A DNA stretch of 56,437 nucleotides from Aquipuribacter sp. SD81. GTDB lineage: Bacteria; Actinomycetota; Actinomycetes; Actinomycetales; JBBAYJ01. The notes below the pieces were generated by a model. It was not told the DNA's origin, made no database searches, and saw only the letters and a list, made by a program, of their open reading frames with translations. The position numbers and the translations under genes are program-made. The stretch covers positions 1-56,437 of the forward strand of contig NZ_JBBAYJ010000026.1 in the NCBI RefSeq assembly GCF_037153975.1, in the 5' to 3' direction. Shown piece by piece: positions 36,085 to 47,116 of the stretch; within the stretch, counting starts at the first letter, position 1; every line of letters starts with the position of its first letter.

Positions 36085-36438
36085 CTACAGCCCCACGGCG
36101 GCCGCGCCCCGGCCCGCCAGGACGTGCGCGTGGGCGTGGAAGACGGTCTGGCCGGCACCGGCGCCGGTGTTGAACACGAGCCGGAAGTCGCCGTCGGCGA
36201 AGTCCTCCGCCACCTCCCCGGCCGTCCGGACGAGCGCCGCGAGCAGCGCCGGGTCGTCGACCAGGTCGGTGACGTCGGTGACGTGCGCCCGCGGCACGAC
36301 GAGGACGTGCACCTCCGCCTTGGGCGAGGAGTCGCGGAAGGCCACGACGTCGTCGTCGGAGTGGACGACGTCGGCCGGGATCTCCCCGTCGACGATGCGG
36401 CAGAAGACGCAGGGCTGGTCACCGGTGGCCTCGCTCAT
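36085..36438 (-). CDS. HIT-family nucleotide hydrolase/transferase
   Basis: A 117-residue protein. A zinc-like CVFCRI start (about 10-15) is followed by DDVVAFRD, PKAEVHVLVVPRAHV and the histidine triad FHAHAHVL at about 99-106. This matches the Hint branch, which hydrolyses nucleoside phosphoramidates. ATG 36438 gives the typical length; an in-frame start at 36531 would add an unconserved 31 residues. It lies upstream of phoH by 58 nt on the same strand. Confidence 0.9.
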   Translation of the reverse strand: MSEATGDQPCVFCRIVDGEIPADVVHSDDDVVAFRDSSPKAEVHVLVVPRAHVTDVTDLVDDPALLAALVRTAGEVAEDFADGDFRLVFNTGAGAGQTVFHAHAHVLAGRGAAAVGL

Positions 36439-36563
36439 GGGCACGACGCTACCGGCGCCCGTCGATCCGTGACCTGATCGCAACGCGTCCGAGATCGACC
36501 GCCGCGCCGGTGCGGCCGTTGTGTCCAGCACAGTGGGAGGAGACCCACGACAGGAGGCACACC

Positions 36564-37619
36564 ATGTCCACGTCCCCCGTCACCACGCAGGGCCGCGGTG
36601 GCCCCCGCTGGGTCGTCGTCGCCGCCGTCACCGTGGCCGTCGTCGCCGTCGCCGTCGTCGTGTGGCTGCTCGTCGGCGGCTCGGGCGACGACGCCGCCGC
36701 GCCCGAGCCGTCGCCGGCGTCCGGCACGTCGGCGCCCCCGTCGCCGGCGCCGCCCTCGCCGGCCCCCGACACGGCCGGCGCGAGCCCGGTGCCGTCCCCG
36801 GACACCGTCAGCACCGTCGCGACCGACGCGGCGACGGCGGCGCCGACGGTCACCGCGACCGTGACCGCGGGCGTGCCGCTCGTGGTGTGGCACCAGCGGG
36901 AGCAGGACTCCCCCGACGGGGTGCGCCTCGTGCTCGTCGCCGACCGGGCCCTCGCGGAGGTCGCCGGCGACGGTCCCCTCGCCGCGGTGCGCGCGGCGCT
37001 GGACACGCTGCTGTCGACGCCGGCGGCCGACCCCGACCACGCCAACCCGTGGGCCGCCGGGGACGGCGGCGGCGCCGTGCTCGACGTCCGCGAGGCCGAG
37101 TCCGGCGGCACGGTCGTCGACCTGCCCGTCGAGGCCTTCGACGGCTCCGTCGGCAGCGAGGGCGCCGCCCTGGCCGTCGCCGCCCTCGTCCGGACCGTCG
37201 TGTCCAACGGCGGCGAGGCACCCGTGACCGTCCTCGTCGACGGCGAGCAGGGCGCCGAGGCGTGGGGCGTGCTGTCGCTCGACGAGCCCCTCGAGCCCGA
37301 CACCGCGGACCTCGCGGGCGGCTGGGTGCTCGACCCGTACGAGGGCCAGCGCGTCCCGGCCGGGCTGCTCACGGTGTCCGGGACCGCCACCGCGTTCGAG
37401 GCGAACGTCCTGTGGGAGGTCCTCGACGAGGCGGGGGACCAGGTCGACGCCGGCTTCACGACGGCCGGCGCGAACGGCGAGTACGGCCCGTTCACCTTCG
37501 ACACGACGCTGCGGCCCGGCTCCTACACGGTCCGCGTGTACGAGGAGTCGATGGCGGGCCCGGACGAGGGCGTGCCGGTCGTGTGGGAGGACACCACCCG
37601 CGTCGAGGTCGTCGGCTGA
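36564..37619 (+). CDS. Membrane-anchored GerMN/Gmad2-domain protein
   Basis: A 351-residue protein. One N-terminal membrane helix (about 16-40) is followed by a Pro/Ser/Ala-rich linker (about 45-95). A GerMN-like domain comes next (about 100-215; ADRALAEVAGDGPLAAVRAALDTLL, and later VRTVVSN). A C-terminal immunoglobulin-like Gmad2 domain runs from about 250 to 351 (VLDPYEGQRVPAGLLTVSGTATAFEANVLWEV). Non-sporulating actinobacteria use such proteins in the envelope; the exact role is unknown. ATG 36564 follows AGGAGG. Confidence 0.83.
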   Translation: MSTSPVTTQGRGGPRWVVVAAVTVAVVAVAVVVWLLVGGSGDDAAAPEPSPASGTSAPPSPAPPSPAPDTAGASPVPSPDTVSTVATDAATAAPTVTATVTAGVPLVVWHQREQDSPDGVRLVLVADRALAEVAGDGPLAAVRAALDTLLSTPAADPDHANPWAAGDGGGAVLDVREAESGGTVVDLPVEAFDGSVGSEGAALAVAALVRTVVSNGGEAPVTVLVDGEQGAEAWGVLSLDEPLEPDTADLAGGWVLDPYEGQRVPAGLLTVSGTATAFEANVLWEVLDEAGDQVDAGFTTAGANGEYGPFTFDTTLRPGSYTVRVYEESMAGPDEGVPVVWEDTTRVEVVG

Positions 37620-37625
37620 CCCGGC

Positions 37626-37702
37626 GGCCACAGCGAAGGAACGGTGGGCCCGCGAGGCACCCTCGACCCGGCCGGACGCGCCGCGGCTCCTTCGCTGTGG
37701 CC
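37626..37702. terminator. Convergent terminator with 15-bp perfect inverted repeat
   Basis: GGCCACAGCGAAGGA (37626-37640) and TCCTTCGCTGTGGCC (37688-37702) are perfectly complementary. The 47-nt centre has its own small CGAGG/CCTCG hairpin. It lies between the 3' ends of the Gmad2 gene and the alcohol dehydrogenase gene. The long spacer is unusual for a simple terminator. Confidence 0.65.
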
Positions 37703-37723
37703 GGTCCGCTCGGTCGACGGGCC

Positions 37724-38785
37724 TCAGGGCCGGACGAGTGTGACGCCCGCGCCGGGCGCGTCGCCCATGGCCGCGAGCGCGGCGGCTCCGCCGTCGAGGT
37801 CGACGGTCCGCGTCACCAGGACCGTGGGGTCGAGGCGGCCCGAGGCGACGAGGGCCAGCAGCGGCGGGTAGGCGTGCGCGGCCATGCCGTGGCTGCCGAG
37901 GAGCTCGAGCTCCCCGGCGACCACGAGCCGCAGCGGCACCTGCGGGTCGCCGAGCGCCTCGGGGAGCAGCCCGACCTGCACGTGCCGGCCGCGGGGGCGC
38001 AGCCCTGCGAGCGACGCCGCGCACGTGGCCTCGCTGCCGAGCGCGTCGAGCGACACGTCGAGGCCGCCGCCCGCGGCGTCGCGCACCGCGCCGGCGACCT
38101 CGGCCCACGCGAGCCCCGTCGGGTCGACCGCGGCCGCGGCACCGAGCCGTCCCGCGAGGGTCCGCGCGGCCGGCGACGGGTCGACCGCGACCACGCGGGC
38201 ACCGGCGGCCACGGCGAGCTGCACGGCGGACAGCCCCACCCCGCCGCAGCCGTGCACGGCCACGGTCTCCCCCGCCGCGAGCCGCCCCACGGCGACGAGC
38301 GCGCGGAACGCGGTCGTGTAGCGGCAGCCGAGCAGCGCCGCGGCGTCGTCACCGACCTCGTCCGGCAGCCGCACGAGGTTCGTCGCCGCCCTGGGCACGA
38401 CGACGCGCTCGGCGAAGGAGCCCCAGTAGGTGAAGCCGGGCTGCTCCTGCCGCTCGCAGACCTGCTGGTCGCCGGCGCGGCAGCGTGCGCACGTGCCGCA
38501 GCCGAGCACGAAGGGGGCCGTCACCCGGTCCCCCACGGCCGGGCCGTCGGGGCCGTCCGCGCCGTCGAGGCCGGCGCCCAGGGACTCGACGGTGCCGGCG
38601 AGCTCGTGGCCGGGCACGTGCGGCAGCACGACGTCGGGGTCGTGACCGGCCCACGCGTGCCAGTCGCTGCGGCACAGCCCGGTGGCGTCCACCCGGACGA
38701 CGACGCCCCCGGGCGGCGCGACCGGGTCCGGCACGTCCTCGACGACCGGACGGTCGCCGAAGGCGCGGACGACGACGGCGCGCAC
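37724..38785 (-). CDS. Zinc-dependent alcohol dehydrogenase-like protein
   Basis: A 353-residue medium-chain dehydrogenase. Catalytic zinc residues are in TGLCRSDWHAW (Cys about 38) and GHELAG (His about 60). The structural zinc lobe is CGTCARCRAGDQQVC. The cofactor motif is GCGGVGLSAV, followed by VAVDPSPAA, suggesting NAD. The family is a general alcohol/polyol dehydrogenase; the substrate is unknown. It lies just downstream of dnaJ (6 nt), so it is probably in the hrcA-dnaJ transcript, an odd companion for chaperone genes. Confidence 0.87.
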   Translation of the reverse strand: MRAVVVRAFGDRPVVEDVPDPVAPPGGVVVRVDATGLCRSDWHAWAGHDPDVVLPHVPGHELAGTVESLGAGLDGADGPDGPAVGDRVTAPFVLGCGTCARCRAGDQQVCERQEQPGFTYWGSFAERVVVPRAATNLVRLPDEVGDDAAALLGCRYTTAFRALVAVGRLAAGETVAVHGCGGVGLSAVQLAVAAGARVVAVDPSPAARTLAGRLGAAAAVDPTGLAWAEVAGAVRDAAGGGLDVSLDALGSEATCAASLAGLRPRGRHVQVGLLPEALGDPQVPLRLVVAGELELLGSHGMAAHAYPPLLALVASGRLDPTVLVTRTVDLDGGAAALAAMGDAPGAGVTLVRP

Positions 38786-38791
38786 GGTCCG

Positions 38792-39910
38792 TCAGCCGTT
38801 GACGAGCCGGTCCCGCAGCCGCCCGAACAGCCCCTGCGGGGCGCCGTTCGTCACGCGGCCGGTGGGCTGCTCCTCCCCGCGCAGCGTCGCCAGGCGCCGC
38901 AGCAGGTCGCGCTGCTCGTCGTCCAGGCGCGTCGGCACCTGCACGTCGAGGTGGACGTGGAGGTCGCCGCGGCCGGGACGCCGCAGGTGCGTCGCACCTA
39001 GGCCGGCGAGGGTGATGCTCTCGCCGTGCTGCGTGCCCGGGGCGAGCTCGATGTCGCGGTCGCCGTCCAGCGTCGGCACGGTGACGTTCGCCCCGAGGGC
39101 GGCCGCGGTCATCGGCACCTCCAGCACCGTGTGGAGGTCGTCGCCCTCGCGCCGCAGCCGCGGGTGGCGCCGCTCCTGCACCTCGACGTAGAGGTCGCCG
39201 GCGGGACCGCCGCCCGGCCCGACCTCGCCCTGGCCCGCGAGCTGGATGCGGGTGCCCGTGTCGACGCCCGGCGGGACCTTGATGGTGAGCGTGCGGCGCG
39301 TGCGGACCCGGCCCTCGCCGGAGCACTCGTGGCACGGGGCGGGCAGCACTGTGCCGTAGCCGCCGCAGCGCGGGCACGGACTCGTCGTCATGACCTGGCC
39401 GAGGAACGACCGGGCGACGCGCTGCACCTGGCCGCGGCCGCCGCAGACGTCGCACGGCTCGGGGCCCGTGCCGGGCTCGCAGCAGGTGCCCTGGCAGCGG
39501 GTGCACACGTCGGCGGACTCCACGCGAATCTCCCGCGTGCCGCCGAAGACGGCCTCCTCGAGGTCGACCTCCAGGCGCACGAGGGCGTCCTGGCCGCGCT
39601 GGGTGCGCGAGGCGGGACCGCGCTGCGCGCCGGCGCCCGCGCCACCGAAGAACGTCTCGAAGATGTCGGAGAAGCCGAAGCCGGGCCCCTGGCCGCCGAA
39701 GGGGGAGTCGCCGCCGGCGTCGTAGGCCGCGCGCTTCTCCGGGCTGCTCAGCACCTCGTAGGCGCGCGACACCTCCTTGAACCGCTCCTCGGCGTCCGGA
39801 CCGGTGTTGACGTCGGGGTGCAGCTCGCGGGCGAGGCGGCGGTACGCCTTCTTGATCGTGTCGGCGGAGGCGTCCCTCGGCACGCCGAGGGTCTGGTAGT
39901 GGTCGCTCAC
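38792..39910 (-). CDS. dnaJ: Chaperone protein DnaJ
   Basis: Hsp70 co-chaperone. The 372-residue protein has a J domain with HPD at about 31-33, a short G/F region ([20 protein letters not shown]), and a zinc domain with four repeats: [24 protein letters not shown] and CHECSGEG. The first repeat has Cys where the final Gly is expected. The C-terminal substrate-binding domain follows. GTG 39910 starts 55 nt after hrcA. This is the hrcA-linked copy (DnaJ2 type) of actinobacteria. Confidence 0.95.
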   Translation of the reverse strand: MSDHYQTLGVPRDASADTIKKAYRRLARELHPDVNTGPDAEERFKEVSRAYEVLSSPEKRAAYDAGGDSPFGGQGPGFGFSDIFETFFGGAGAGAQRGPASRTQRGQDALVRLEVDLEEAVFGGTREIRVESADVCTRCQGTCCEPGTGPEPCDVCGGRGQVQRVARSFLGQVMTTSPCPRCGGYGTVLPAPCHECSGEGRVRTRRTLTIKVPPGVDTGTRIQLAGQGEVGPGGGPAGDLYVEVQERRHPRLRREGDDLHTVLEVPMTAAALGANVTVPTLDGDRDIELAPGTQHGESITLAGLGATHLRRPGRGDLHVHLDVQVPTRLDDEQRDLLRRLATLRGEEQPTGRVTNGAPQGLFGRLRDRLVNG

Positions 39911-39965
39911 GGGAGCCTTTCGACGGGGCTGCGGGTGCAGGTCGGGCAGGAACCGGGTGCGTCGC

Positions 39966-41015
39966 TCACTGCTCGAGCGCGCGCGAGGCGTAGCGCGCCA
40001 CGGCCCTCACCGCGGCGATCGTCGTGGGGTAGTCCATGCGGGTGGGGCCGAGAACGCCGAGCCGGGCGACGACGTCGCCGCTGCCGTAGCCGGTGGTGAC
40101 GACCGCGGTCTGGGCGAGGCTCTCGTGCGCGGTCTCGCGGCCGATGCGCACCGCGACGTCGACCTGCTCCTCGGCCATGTCGTGCATGAGGCGCAGCAGC
40201 ACGACCTGCTCCTCCAGCGCCTCCAGCACCGACGACAGCTCGCCGGGGAACTCGGTGCCGCGGCGGACGAGGTGGCTGGTGCCGGCCACGACGATGCGCT
40301 CCTCGCGCTCCTCGACCAGCGCCTCGGCGAGGGCGTCGACGACCGCGCGCGCCACGGTCGTGCTGTCGGGGTCGGCCGTGCTGTCGGGCCCGACCCCCTC
40401 CAGGACGCTGCGCACCGTCTCGGCCGCCGCCGCGAGCCGCAGCCCGGCGACGACCCCGTTGACGCGGTTGCGCAGCTCCTCCAGCCCCGGCAGCGGGGAG
40501 CCGTCGGACCTCACGAGGTCGGGCACCTCGACGAGCCGCTGCTCGACGCGGCCGGAGGACAGGATCAGCACGAGCAGCACGCGCCCGCCGCCGAGCGGCA
40601 CGAGGTCGACGTGGCGCACGGTCGACAGCGACACCGACGGGTACTGCACGACCGCGGTCTGGCGGGTCACCTGGCTGAGCAGGCGGACGGTGCGGTCGAC
40701 GACGTCGTCGAGACCGACCGCCCCCTCGAGGAACAGCCGGATGGCGCGGCGCTCGGGCTGGCTCATGGGCCGGACCTCGCTGAGCCGGTCGACGAACAGC
40801 CGGTAGCCCTTGTCGGTGGGCACCCGCCCGGCGCTCGTGTGCGGCTGCGCGATGTAGCCCTGCTCCTCCAGGACGGCCATGTCGTTGCGGATGGTCGCGG
40901 GGCTCACGCCGAGGCGGTGCCGCTCGACGAGCGCGCGGGAGCCGACGGGCTCCCGCGTCGTCACGAAGTCCTCGACGATGGCGCGGAGGACCTCCAGTCG
41001 GCGGTCGTCGGCCAC
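39966..41015 (-). CDS. hrcA: Heat-inducible transcription repressor HrcA
   Basis: Represses heat-shock genes through CIRCE operators. The 349-residue protein has an N-terminal winged helix ([46 protein letters not shown]) and the HrcA effector domain (GAF-like, with [20 protein letters not shown] near the end). GTG 41015 has GGGAGG upstream. A degenerate CIRCE lies 22 bp upstream, suggesting weak autoregulation. Confidence 0.95.
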   Translation of the reverse strand: MADDRRLEVLRAIVEDFVTTREPVGSRALVERHRLGVSPATIRNDMAVLEEQGYIAQPHTSAGRVPTDKGYRLFVDRLSEVRPMSQPERRAIRLFLEGAVGLDDVVDRTVRLLSQVTRQTAVVQYPSVSLSTVRHVDLVPLGGGRVLLVLILSSGRVEQRLVEVPDLVRSDGSPLPGLEELRNRVNGVVAGLRLAAAAETVRSVLEGVGPDSTADPDSTTVARAVVDALAEALVEEREERIVVAGTSHLVRRGTEFPGELSSVLEALEEQVVLLRLMHDMAEEQVDVAVRIGRETAHESLAQTAVVTTGYGSGDVVARLGVLGPTRMDYPTTIAAVRAVARYASRALEQ

Positions 41016-41036
41016 GGAGAACACCTCCCGGGGTCG

Positions 41037-41063
41037 CTGGCACTGTCGGGGTCCGACTGCCAA
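41037..41063. promoter_or_regulatory. Degenerate CIRCE operator before hrcA
   Basis: CTGGCACTG, nine bases, GACTGCCAA. This keeps the 9-N9-9 layout of CIRCE (actinobacterial TTGGCACTC-N9-GAGTGCCAA) but has mismatches near the inner ends of both arms. It is located just upstream of hrcA. Confidence 0.6.
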
Positions 41064-41089
41064 TCGTAACCCTCCGGGCGGACCGGGGC

Positions 41090-41989
41090 TCAGGCGCGCG
41101 CGTCGCGCCAGGAGTGCTGCGGGTCGTAGCCGAGCACGCGCCGGGCCCGGTCGATCGACAGCAGGGTCTCGTGCTCGCCCAGCTCCCGCGTGAGCGGCAC
41201 GCCGGGGAACTCCAGCGCCATGAGCTCCGCGGACGGCGTCCGCATGACCGTGTCGGCGTTGGCGACGACGCACACCTCGACCCCGTCCACGGCGTCGTCG
41301 GGGACCGACAGCGCCCGTCGGACGGCCTGGGCGCCGTCGCGGGCGTCGATGTAGCCCCACAGGTTCCACCGCCGCCGCGCCGGGTCGTCCTGCCACGCCT
41401 CGAAGCCGGGGTAGTCCGCCGGGGTGGTGACGTTGGAGAAGCGCAGCCCGACGAAGCGCGCGTCGGCGCGCCAGCGCGCGTGCTGGCGCGCCAGCTCCTC
41501 CTCCAGCACCTTGCCGAGGCTGTACGTGCTCTCCGGACGGGGCGCGTAGTCCTCGTCGACGGGGGCGTAGGGCGGCGGGGTGTCGAAGGGCAGGCCGAGG
41601 ACGGTCTCGCTGCTCGCCCACACGACGCGACGGACCCCGAGGGCCCGGGCCGCCTCGAGGACGTTGAAGGTGCTCGGGACGTTGTTGGCGAACAGCGCGG
41701 CGTTCGGCACGAGCCCGGGGGCCGGGACCGCGGCGAGGTGGACCACGGCCTCGACGCCGTCGTGCCGGTCGTCGACCGCGCCGAGGGCGCCGACGACCTG
41801 CCCGTAGTCGGTGAGGTCGGTCCGCACCGCGAGCAGGCGGCCCCGCTCCGGCGGAGGCTCCGGGTCCCCGGGGGCAGGCGGGGCCGGGACCTGCCGGTCG
41901 AGGAGCAGGACGTCGGTCCCCTCCCCGAGCAGGTGCTCGACCACCGCCGCGCCGAGCCGTCCGCTGCCTCCGGTGACCGCCACGACCAC
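41090..41989 (-). CDS. NAD-dependent epimerase/dehydratase family protein
   Basis: A 299-residue extended SDR. The cofactor motif TGGSGRLG lies near residue 6, then [11 protein letters not shown], and the active site YSLGK with a Ser in WASSETV upstream. The C-terminal half is the sugar-nucleotide-binding side, with [19 protein letters not shown]. The substrate is unknown. GTG 41989 has AGGAG at good distance; the frame is open to 42058 upstream, but that would add residues with no similarity to the fold. Confidence 0.82.
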   Translation of the reverse strand: MVVAVTGGSGRLGAAVVEHLLGEGTDVLLLDRQVPAPPAPGDPEPPPERGRLLAVRTDLTDYGQVVGALGAVDDRHDGVEAVVHLAAVPAPGLVPNAALFANNVPSTFNVLEAARALGVRRVVWASSETVLGLPFDTPPPYAPVDEDYAPRPESTYSLGKVLEEELARQHARWRADARFVGLRFSNVTTPADYPGFEAWQDDPARRRWNLWGYIDARDGAQAVRRALSVPDDAVDGVEVCVVANADTVMRTPSAELMALEFPGVPLTRELGEHETLLSIDRARRVLGYDPQHSWRDARA

Positions 41990-42080
41990 GGGCTGCTCCT
42001 GTCCTCCGGTGGCCCGCCGTCCGGGCCGCACGAGGCCCGATTCTGCAGGCAGCACCACTGCCGCGCCCGCGGGCGAGGCC

Positions 42081-42086
42081 TAGCGT
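42081..42086 (+). promoter_or_regulatory. -10 box of first DUF4870 gene (leaderless geometry)
   Basis: TAGCGT ends 7 nt before ATG 42094. Confidence 0.4.
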
Positions 42087-42093
42087 CGTCGGC

Positions 42094-42558
42094 ATGACGC
42101 AGCAGCCCGCCGCCCCGGTCCCGAACGCGCTGTCCGACGCCCCCGCGCCCGCGGCGGGCACCTACCCCGGCGGGCGCGGCCCCGCCCCCCTCACGCCCGC
42201 CGACGAGACGACGTGGTCGACCGTCGGGCACCTGTCGTGGCTCGCCGGCTCCCTCGTCGGCCTGCCCGTGCTCGGCCCCCTCGTGCTGTGGCTCGTGCTC
42301 CGCGAGCGCGGCCCCTTCGTGCGCCACCACCTCACCGACGCCCTCAACTTCCAGCTGTCCCTCATGGTGTACGCCCTCGGGCTCGCGGTCGTCGGTGGCC
42401 TCGGCACGCTGCTGACCGTCGGCCTGCTCCTGCCCGCGCTCGTGGTGGCGGTGCTCGCGGTCGCGGTGCTCGGGGTCGTGCTCACGGTCGTCGCGGCGGT
42501 GGCCGCCGCCCGGGGCGAGTGGTACCGCTACCCGCTCACGCTGCGGGTCGTCCGGTGA
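42094..42558 (+). CDS. DUF4870-domain membrane protein
   Basis: A 154-residue protein. A Pro/Ala-rich N-terminus (1-40) is followed by the DUF4870 core: [15 protein letters not shown], a first helix pair, the conserved [15 protein letters not shown] segment, and two further strongly hydrophobic stretches, ending with [12 protein letters not shown]. The function is unknown. It is the first of two tandem paralogues, 115 nt apart. Confidence 0.85.
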   Translation: MTQQPAAPVPNALSDAPAPAAGTYPGGRGPAPLTPADETTWSTVGHLSWLAGSLVGLPVLGPLVLWLVLRERGPFVRHHLTDALNFQLSLMVYALGLAVVGGLGTLLTVGLLLPALVVAVLAVAVLGVVLTVVAAVAAARGEWYRYPLTLRVVR

Positions 42559-42673
42559 GCCGGCTCCGGGCGACCGGCCCGGGCGGGCGACGGGTATCAC
42601 GACAGGCTCCCGGGCCACCTGCTCGGAGGACTACCGTCGACGTCTCCCACCCTGACCCGGAGGACACCCGCTC

Positions 42674-43177
42674 ATGAGCGACCCGAACACCCCGGCCGAG
42701 CCCGGCCCCCGGCCCGCCGACCAGCAGCCGCAGCCCGGCTCGTACCAGCCCGGCTACCAGCAGCCGCCGCCCGGGTACTCCCAGCCCGGCTACCAGCAGC
42801 CGCCGCCCGGGTACTCCCAGCCCGGGTACGCCCAGCCGCAGCAGCCGGGTGGCGTCACCCAGCAGGACGAGAAGACGTGGGCGATGCTCGGCCACATCGG
42901 CGGCATCCTCATCAGCTTCGTGGCCGGCCTCATCGTCTACCTCGTCTACAAGGACCGCTCCGCGTACCTCAAGCAGCAGGGCGCCGAGGCGCTCAACTTC
43001 CAGATCACGGTCGCGATCGCCTACGTCGCCGCCTCGGTTCTCAGCGTCATCGGCATCGGGCTGCTGCTGATCCCGGTCGTCTGGATCGTCGCGATCGTCT
43101 TCGGCATCATCGCCGGGCTCGCGGCCAACCGGCACGAGAACTACCGCTACCCCATCGCCATCCGGTTCGTGAAGTGA
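42674..43177 (+). CDS. DUF4870-domain membrane protein with Pro/Gln/Tyr repeats
   Basis: A 167-residue paralogue of the preceding gene. Residues 20-60 are tandem GYQQPPPGYSQP-type repeats, then the DUF4870 core TWAMLGHIGGILISF, YLKQQGAEALNFQITVAIAY and the closing YRYPIAIRFVK. Three to four helices are predicted. ATG 42674 follows CGGAGGA. Such N-terminal repeats are seen in many actinobacterial envelope proteins and may mediate protein contacts. Confidence 0.86.
   Translation: MSDPNTPAEPGPRPADQQPQPGSYQPGYQQPPPGYSQPGYQQPPPGYSQPGYAQPQQPGGVTQQDEKTWAMLGHIGGILISFVAGLIVYLVYKDRSAYLKQQGAEALNFQITVAIAYVAASVLSVIGIGLLLIPVVWIVAIVFGIIAGLAANRHENYRYPIAIRFVK
42740..42845 (+). repeat. Tandem repeats encoding PGYQQPPPGYSQ units
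   Basis: Nearly identical direct repeats of about 36 nt (CCCGGCTACCAGCAGCCGCC and following) encode the Pro/Gln/Tyr region of the second DUF4870 protein. Two full copies plus a partial one. Confidence 0.75.
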
Positions 43178-43182
43178 CGCCT

Positions 43183-43207
43183 CGCGCGCTCACCCGGTGA
43201 GCGCGCG
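43183..43207. terminator. Convergent palindromic terminator overlapping the hemW stop
   Basis: CGCGCGCTCACC (43183-43194), one central base, GGTGAGCGCGCG (43196-43207): a perfect 12-bp palindrome between the convergent DUF4870 and hemW genes that includes the hemW stop codon. Confidence 0.65.
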
Positions 43208-44422
43208 CGCCACCACGTCCGACAGCAGCCGCCCGCGCAGGGTCGGGACCACCCGGCCGGCGCGGGCGGCTGCGTCGTCCAGCAGCCCGTCGGCGGCGAG
43301 GCCGTCGACGGCGTCGCGGGCCCCCGCCGGGACCCGGTCCAGCGGGAGGCCCTCGGCGAGCCGGCTGCGCAGCAGCACGTCCTCCACGGCCCGCTCGTCG
43401 GGGCCGAGCACCTCACGCCCCTGCGCGGGGCTGCGGCCGGCCTCGACCGCGGCGGCCCAGGCGGCCGGGTGCCGCACGTTCCACCAGCGCACGCCGCCGA
43501 CGTGGCTGTGGGCGCCCGGCCCGACCCCCCACCAGTCGTCGCCGCGCCAGTACCCGAGGTTGTGACGGCACGCGGCCGCCGGCGTCCGCGCCCAGTTGCT
43601 CACCTCGTACCAGCCGAGCCCGGCCGCGCCGAGCAGCTCGTCGGCCAGCTCGTACTTGTCGGCGAGGTCGTCGTCGTCCGGTGCCGCCAGCTCGCCGCGG
43701 CGGACCTGCACCGCGAGCCGGGTGCCCTGCTCCACGACGAGCGCGTAGGCGGACACGTGGTCCGGCTCGAGCGCGACGGCGGCCTCGAGGCTGCGCCGCC
43801 AGTCCGCGAGCGACTCCCCCGGGGTGCCGTAGATGAGGTCGACGCTCACCTGCAGCCCCGCCGCGCGGGCGGCCGCGACGACCTCCGGCACCCGCGCCGG
43901 GTCGTGGGTGCGGTCCAGCGTCGCGAGCACGTGCGGCACGGCCGACTGCACCCCGAACGACACGCGCGTGAACCCCGCCCCCGCGAGCGCGGCCAGGTAC
44001 CCGGCGTCGACGGAGTCCGGGTTCGCCTCCGTCGTGACCTCCGCGCCGGCGGCGAGCCCGAACCGGTCCCGGACGGACCCGAGCACGCCGGCGAGGTCGG
44101 CCGCCGGCAGCAGCGTCGGCGTGCCGCCGCCGAGGAACACCGTCGACACCGCCCGACGCGGCAGCCCGGCGCCGTCGAGCACCCGCACCGCGAGGTCGAG
44201 CTCGGCGGAGACCCCGCCCGGGTAGCCGCGCCGGCTCGCCGCGGCCTGCGGCCCGAGCTCATCGGCGGTGTACGTCGTGAAGTCGCAGTACCCGCAGCGG
44301 ACCCGGCAGAACGGGACGTGCACGTAGACACCGAGGCGGCGCCGCTCGGCGCCGTCACGGACCTGCGCCGGCAGGGAGCCGTCGTCCGGCGCCGGCAGGC
44401 CCTCGGGGGCGGGACCCGGCAC
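43190..44422 (-). CDS. hemW: Radical SAM heme chaperone HemW
   Basis: A 410-residue radical SAM protein. The 4Fe-4S motif CRVRCGYC (CxxxCxxC) is near 38-45, within VYVHVPFCRVRCGYCDF. FLGGGTPTLL is the SAM-binding GGE-like motif; VSFGVQSAVP and DLIYGTPGES are further family markers. The C-terminal HemN-like domain follows. Of the HemN-like proteins, this length and context (next to lepA) fit HemW, which binds haem, rather than coproporphyrinogen dehydrogenase. GTG 44422 is the likely start. Confidence 0.92.
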   Translation of the reverse strand: MPGPAPEGLPAPDDGSLPAQVRDGAERRRLGVYVHVPFCRVRCGYCDFTTYTADELGPQAAASRRGYPGGVSAELDLAVRVLDGAGLPRRAVSTVFLGGGTPTLLPAADLAGVLGSVRDRFGLAAGAEVTTEANPDSVDAGYLAALAGAGFTRVSFGVQSAVPHVLATLDRTHDPARVPEVVAAARAAGLQVSVDLIYGTPGESLADWRRSLEAAVALEPDHVSAYALVVEQGTRLAVQVRRGELAAPDDDDLADKYELADELLGAAGLGWYEVSNWARTPAAACRHNLGYWRGDDWWGVGPGAHSHVGGVRWWNVRHPAAWAAAVEAGRSPAQGREVLGPDERAVEDVLLRSRLAEGLPLDRVPAGARDAVDGLAADGLLDDAAARAGRVVPTLRGRLLSDVVARALTG

Positions 44423-44428
44423 GCGACC

Positions 44429-45171
44429 TCAGCCGCGACCGGCGGCGGCGCGGACGTGGGCGAGGAGCGACGGCGCGATTTCGAGCCCCGCGGCCAGCAG
44501 CGCCCGGGCGTCGGCCGGGTCCTGCAGCGTCACCCACCGCCCGAGCCCCACCCCGTGCGCGGGCCGGTGCTCGACGACCACCGGGTCCCCGGCGCGCACG
44601 GTGCCGGTCGCGTGGACCCGCAGGTACGCCCCCGGCCGCCCGGCGGTGAGGAACCGCTTCTGCCAGCCGCGCTCGCCCGTGCGGTGCTGGAACGTCGCGC
44701 AGGGGGTGCGGGGCTGCGTGACCTCCACGACCACGTCGCGACCGAGGCGCCACCGCTCCCCCACGCGCGCCGCGGACACGTCGACGCCGCGCAGCAGCAG
44801 GTTCTCCCCGAACCAGCCCGCGGCGACGTCGTCGCGGCCGAGCCGCTCCGCCCACCACTCGGCGTCCTCGGCGGCGTAGGCGTACACGGCCTTGTCGCGG
44901 CCGCCGTGGTGGCGCGTGTCGAGGACCCGGTCGTCGAGGACGCCGTCCGCGCCGACGACGACCGCGTCGACCGCGCGCTTGTCGATGCCGGTCGGCTCGC
45001 CCTTGTGGTCGGGTGCGACCGCCCACGTGCGGCACACCGCCGCGACCACGCCGACGGCGTCCGGCTCCACCGGGCGGCGCGCGGCCGGCACGAGGTCGAG
45101 TCCGGCGGCCGTCGCGCTCGACGTCCCGGCCGTGCCGGCGACGGGCGGTGCCGCCGCACCGAGGACCTCGC

Positions 45172-45175
<4 letters not shown>
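44429..45175 (-). CDS. MOSC-domain protein
   Basis: A 248-residue protein. The MOSC core (about 35-185) includes [40 protein letters not shown] and PRTPCATFQ with the family's conserved Cys, followed by [10 protein letters not shown] and a YiiM-like C-terminal helical part. MOSC proteins carry sulfur for metal-sulfur cluster or detoxification reactions; YiiM reduces N-hydroxylated compounds. GTG 45175 overlaps the lepA stop (GTGA). Confidence 0.85.
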
Positions 45176-47034
<1,859 letters not shown>

Positions 47035-47116
47035 TCGACCTACCTGCTCCGGGCGTCTCGTCGTGCGGGCGTGGGCGCGTCCAGTTTCCCACGCTCCGCC
47101 CGGCCGTCCGCGCGGA

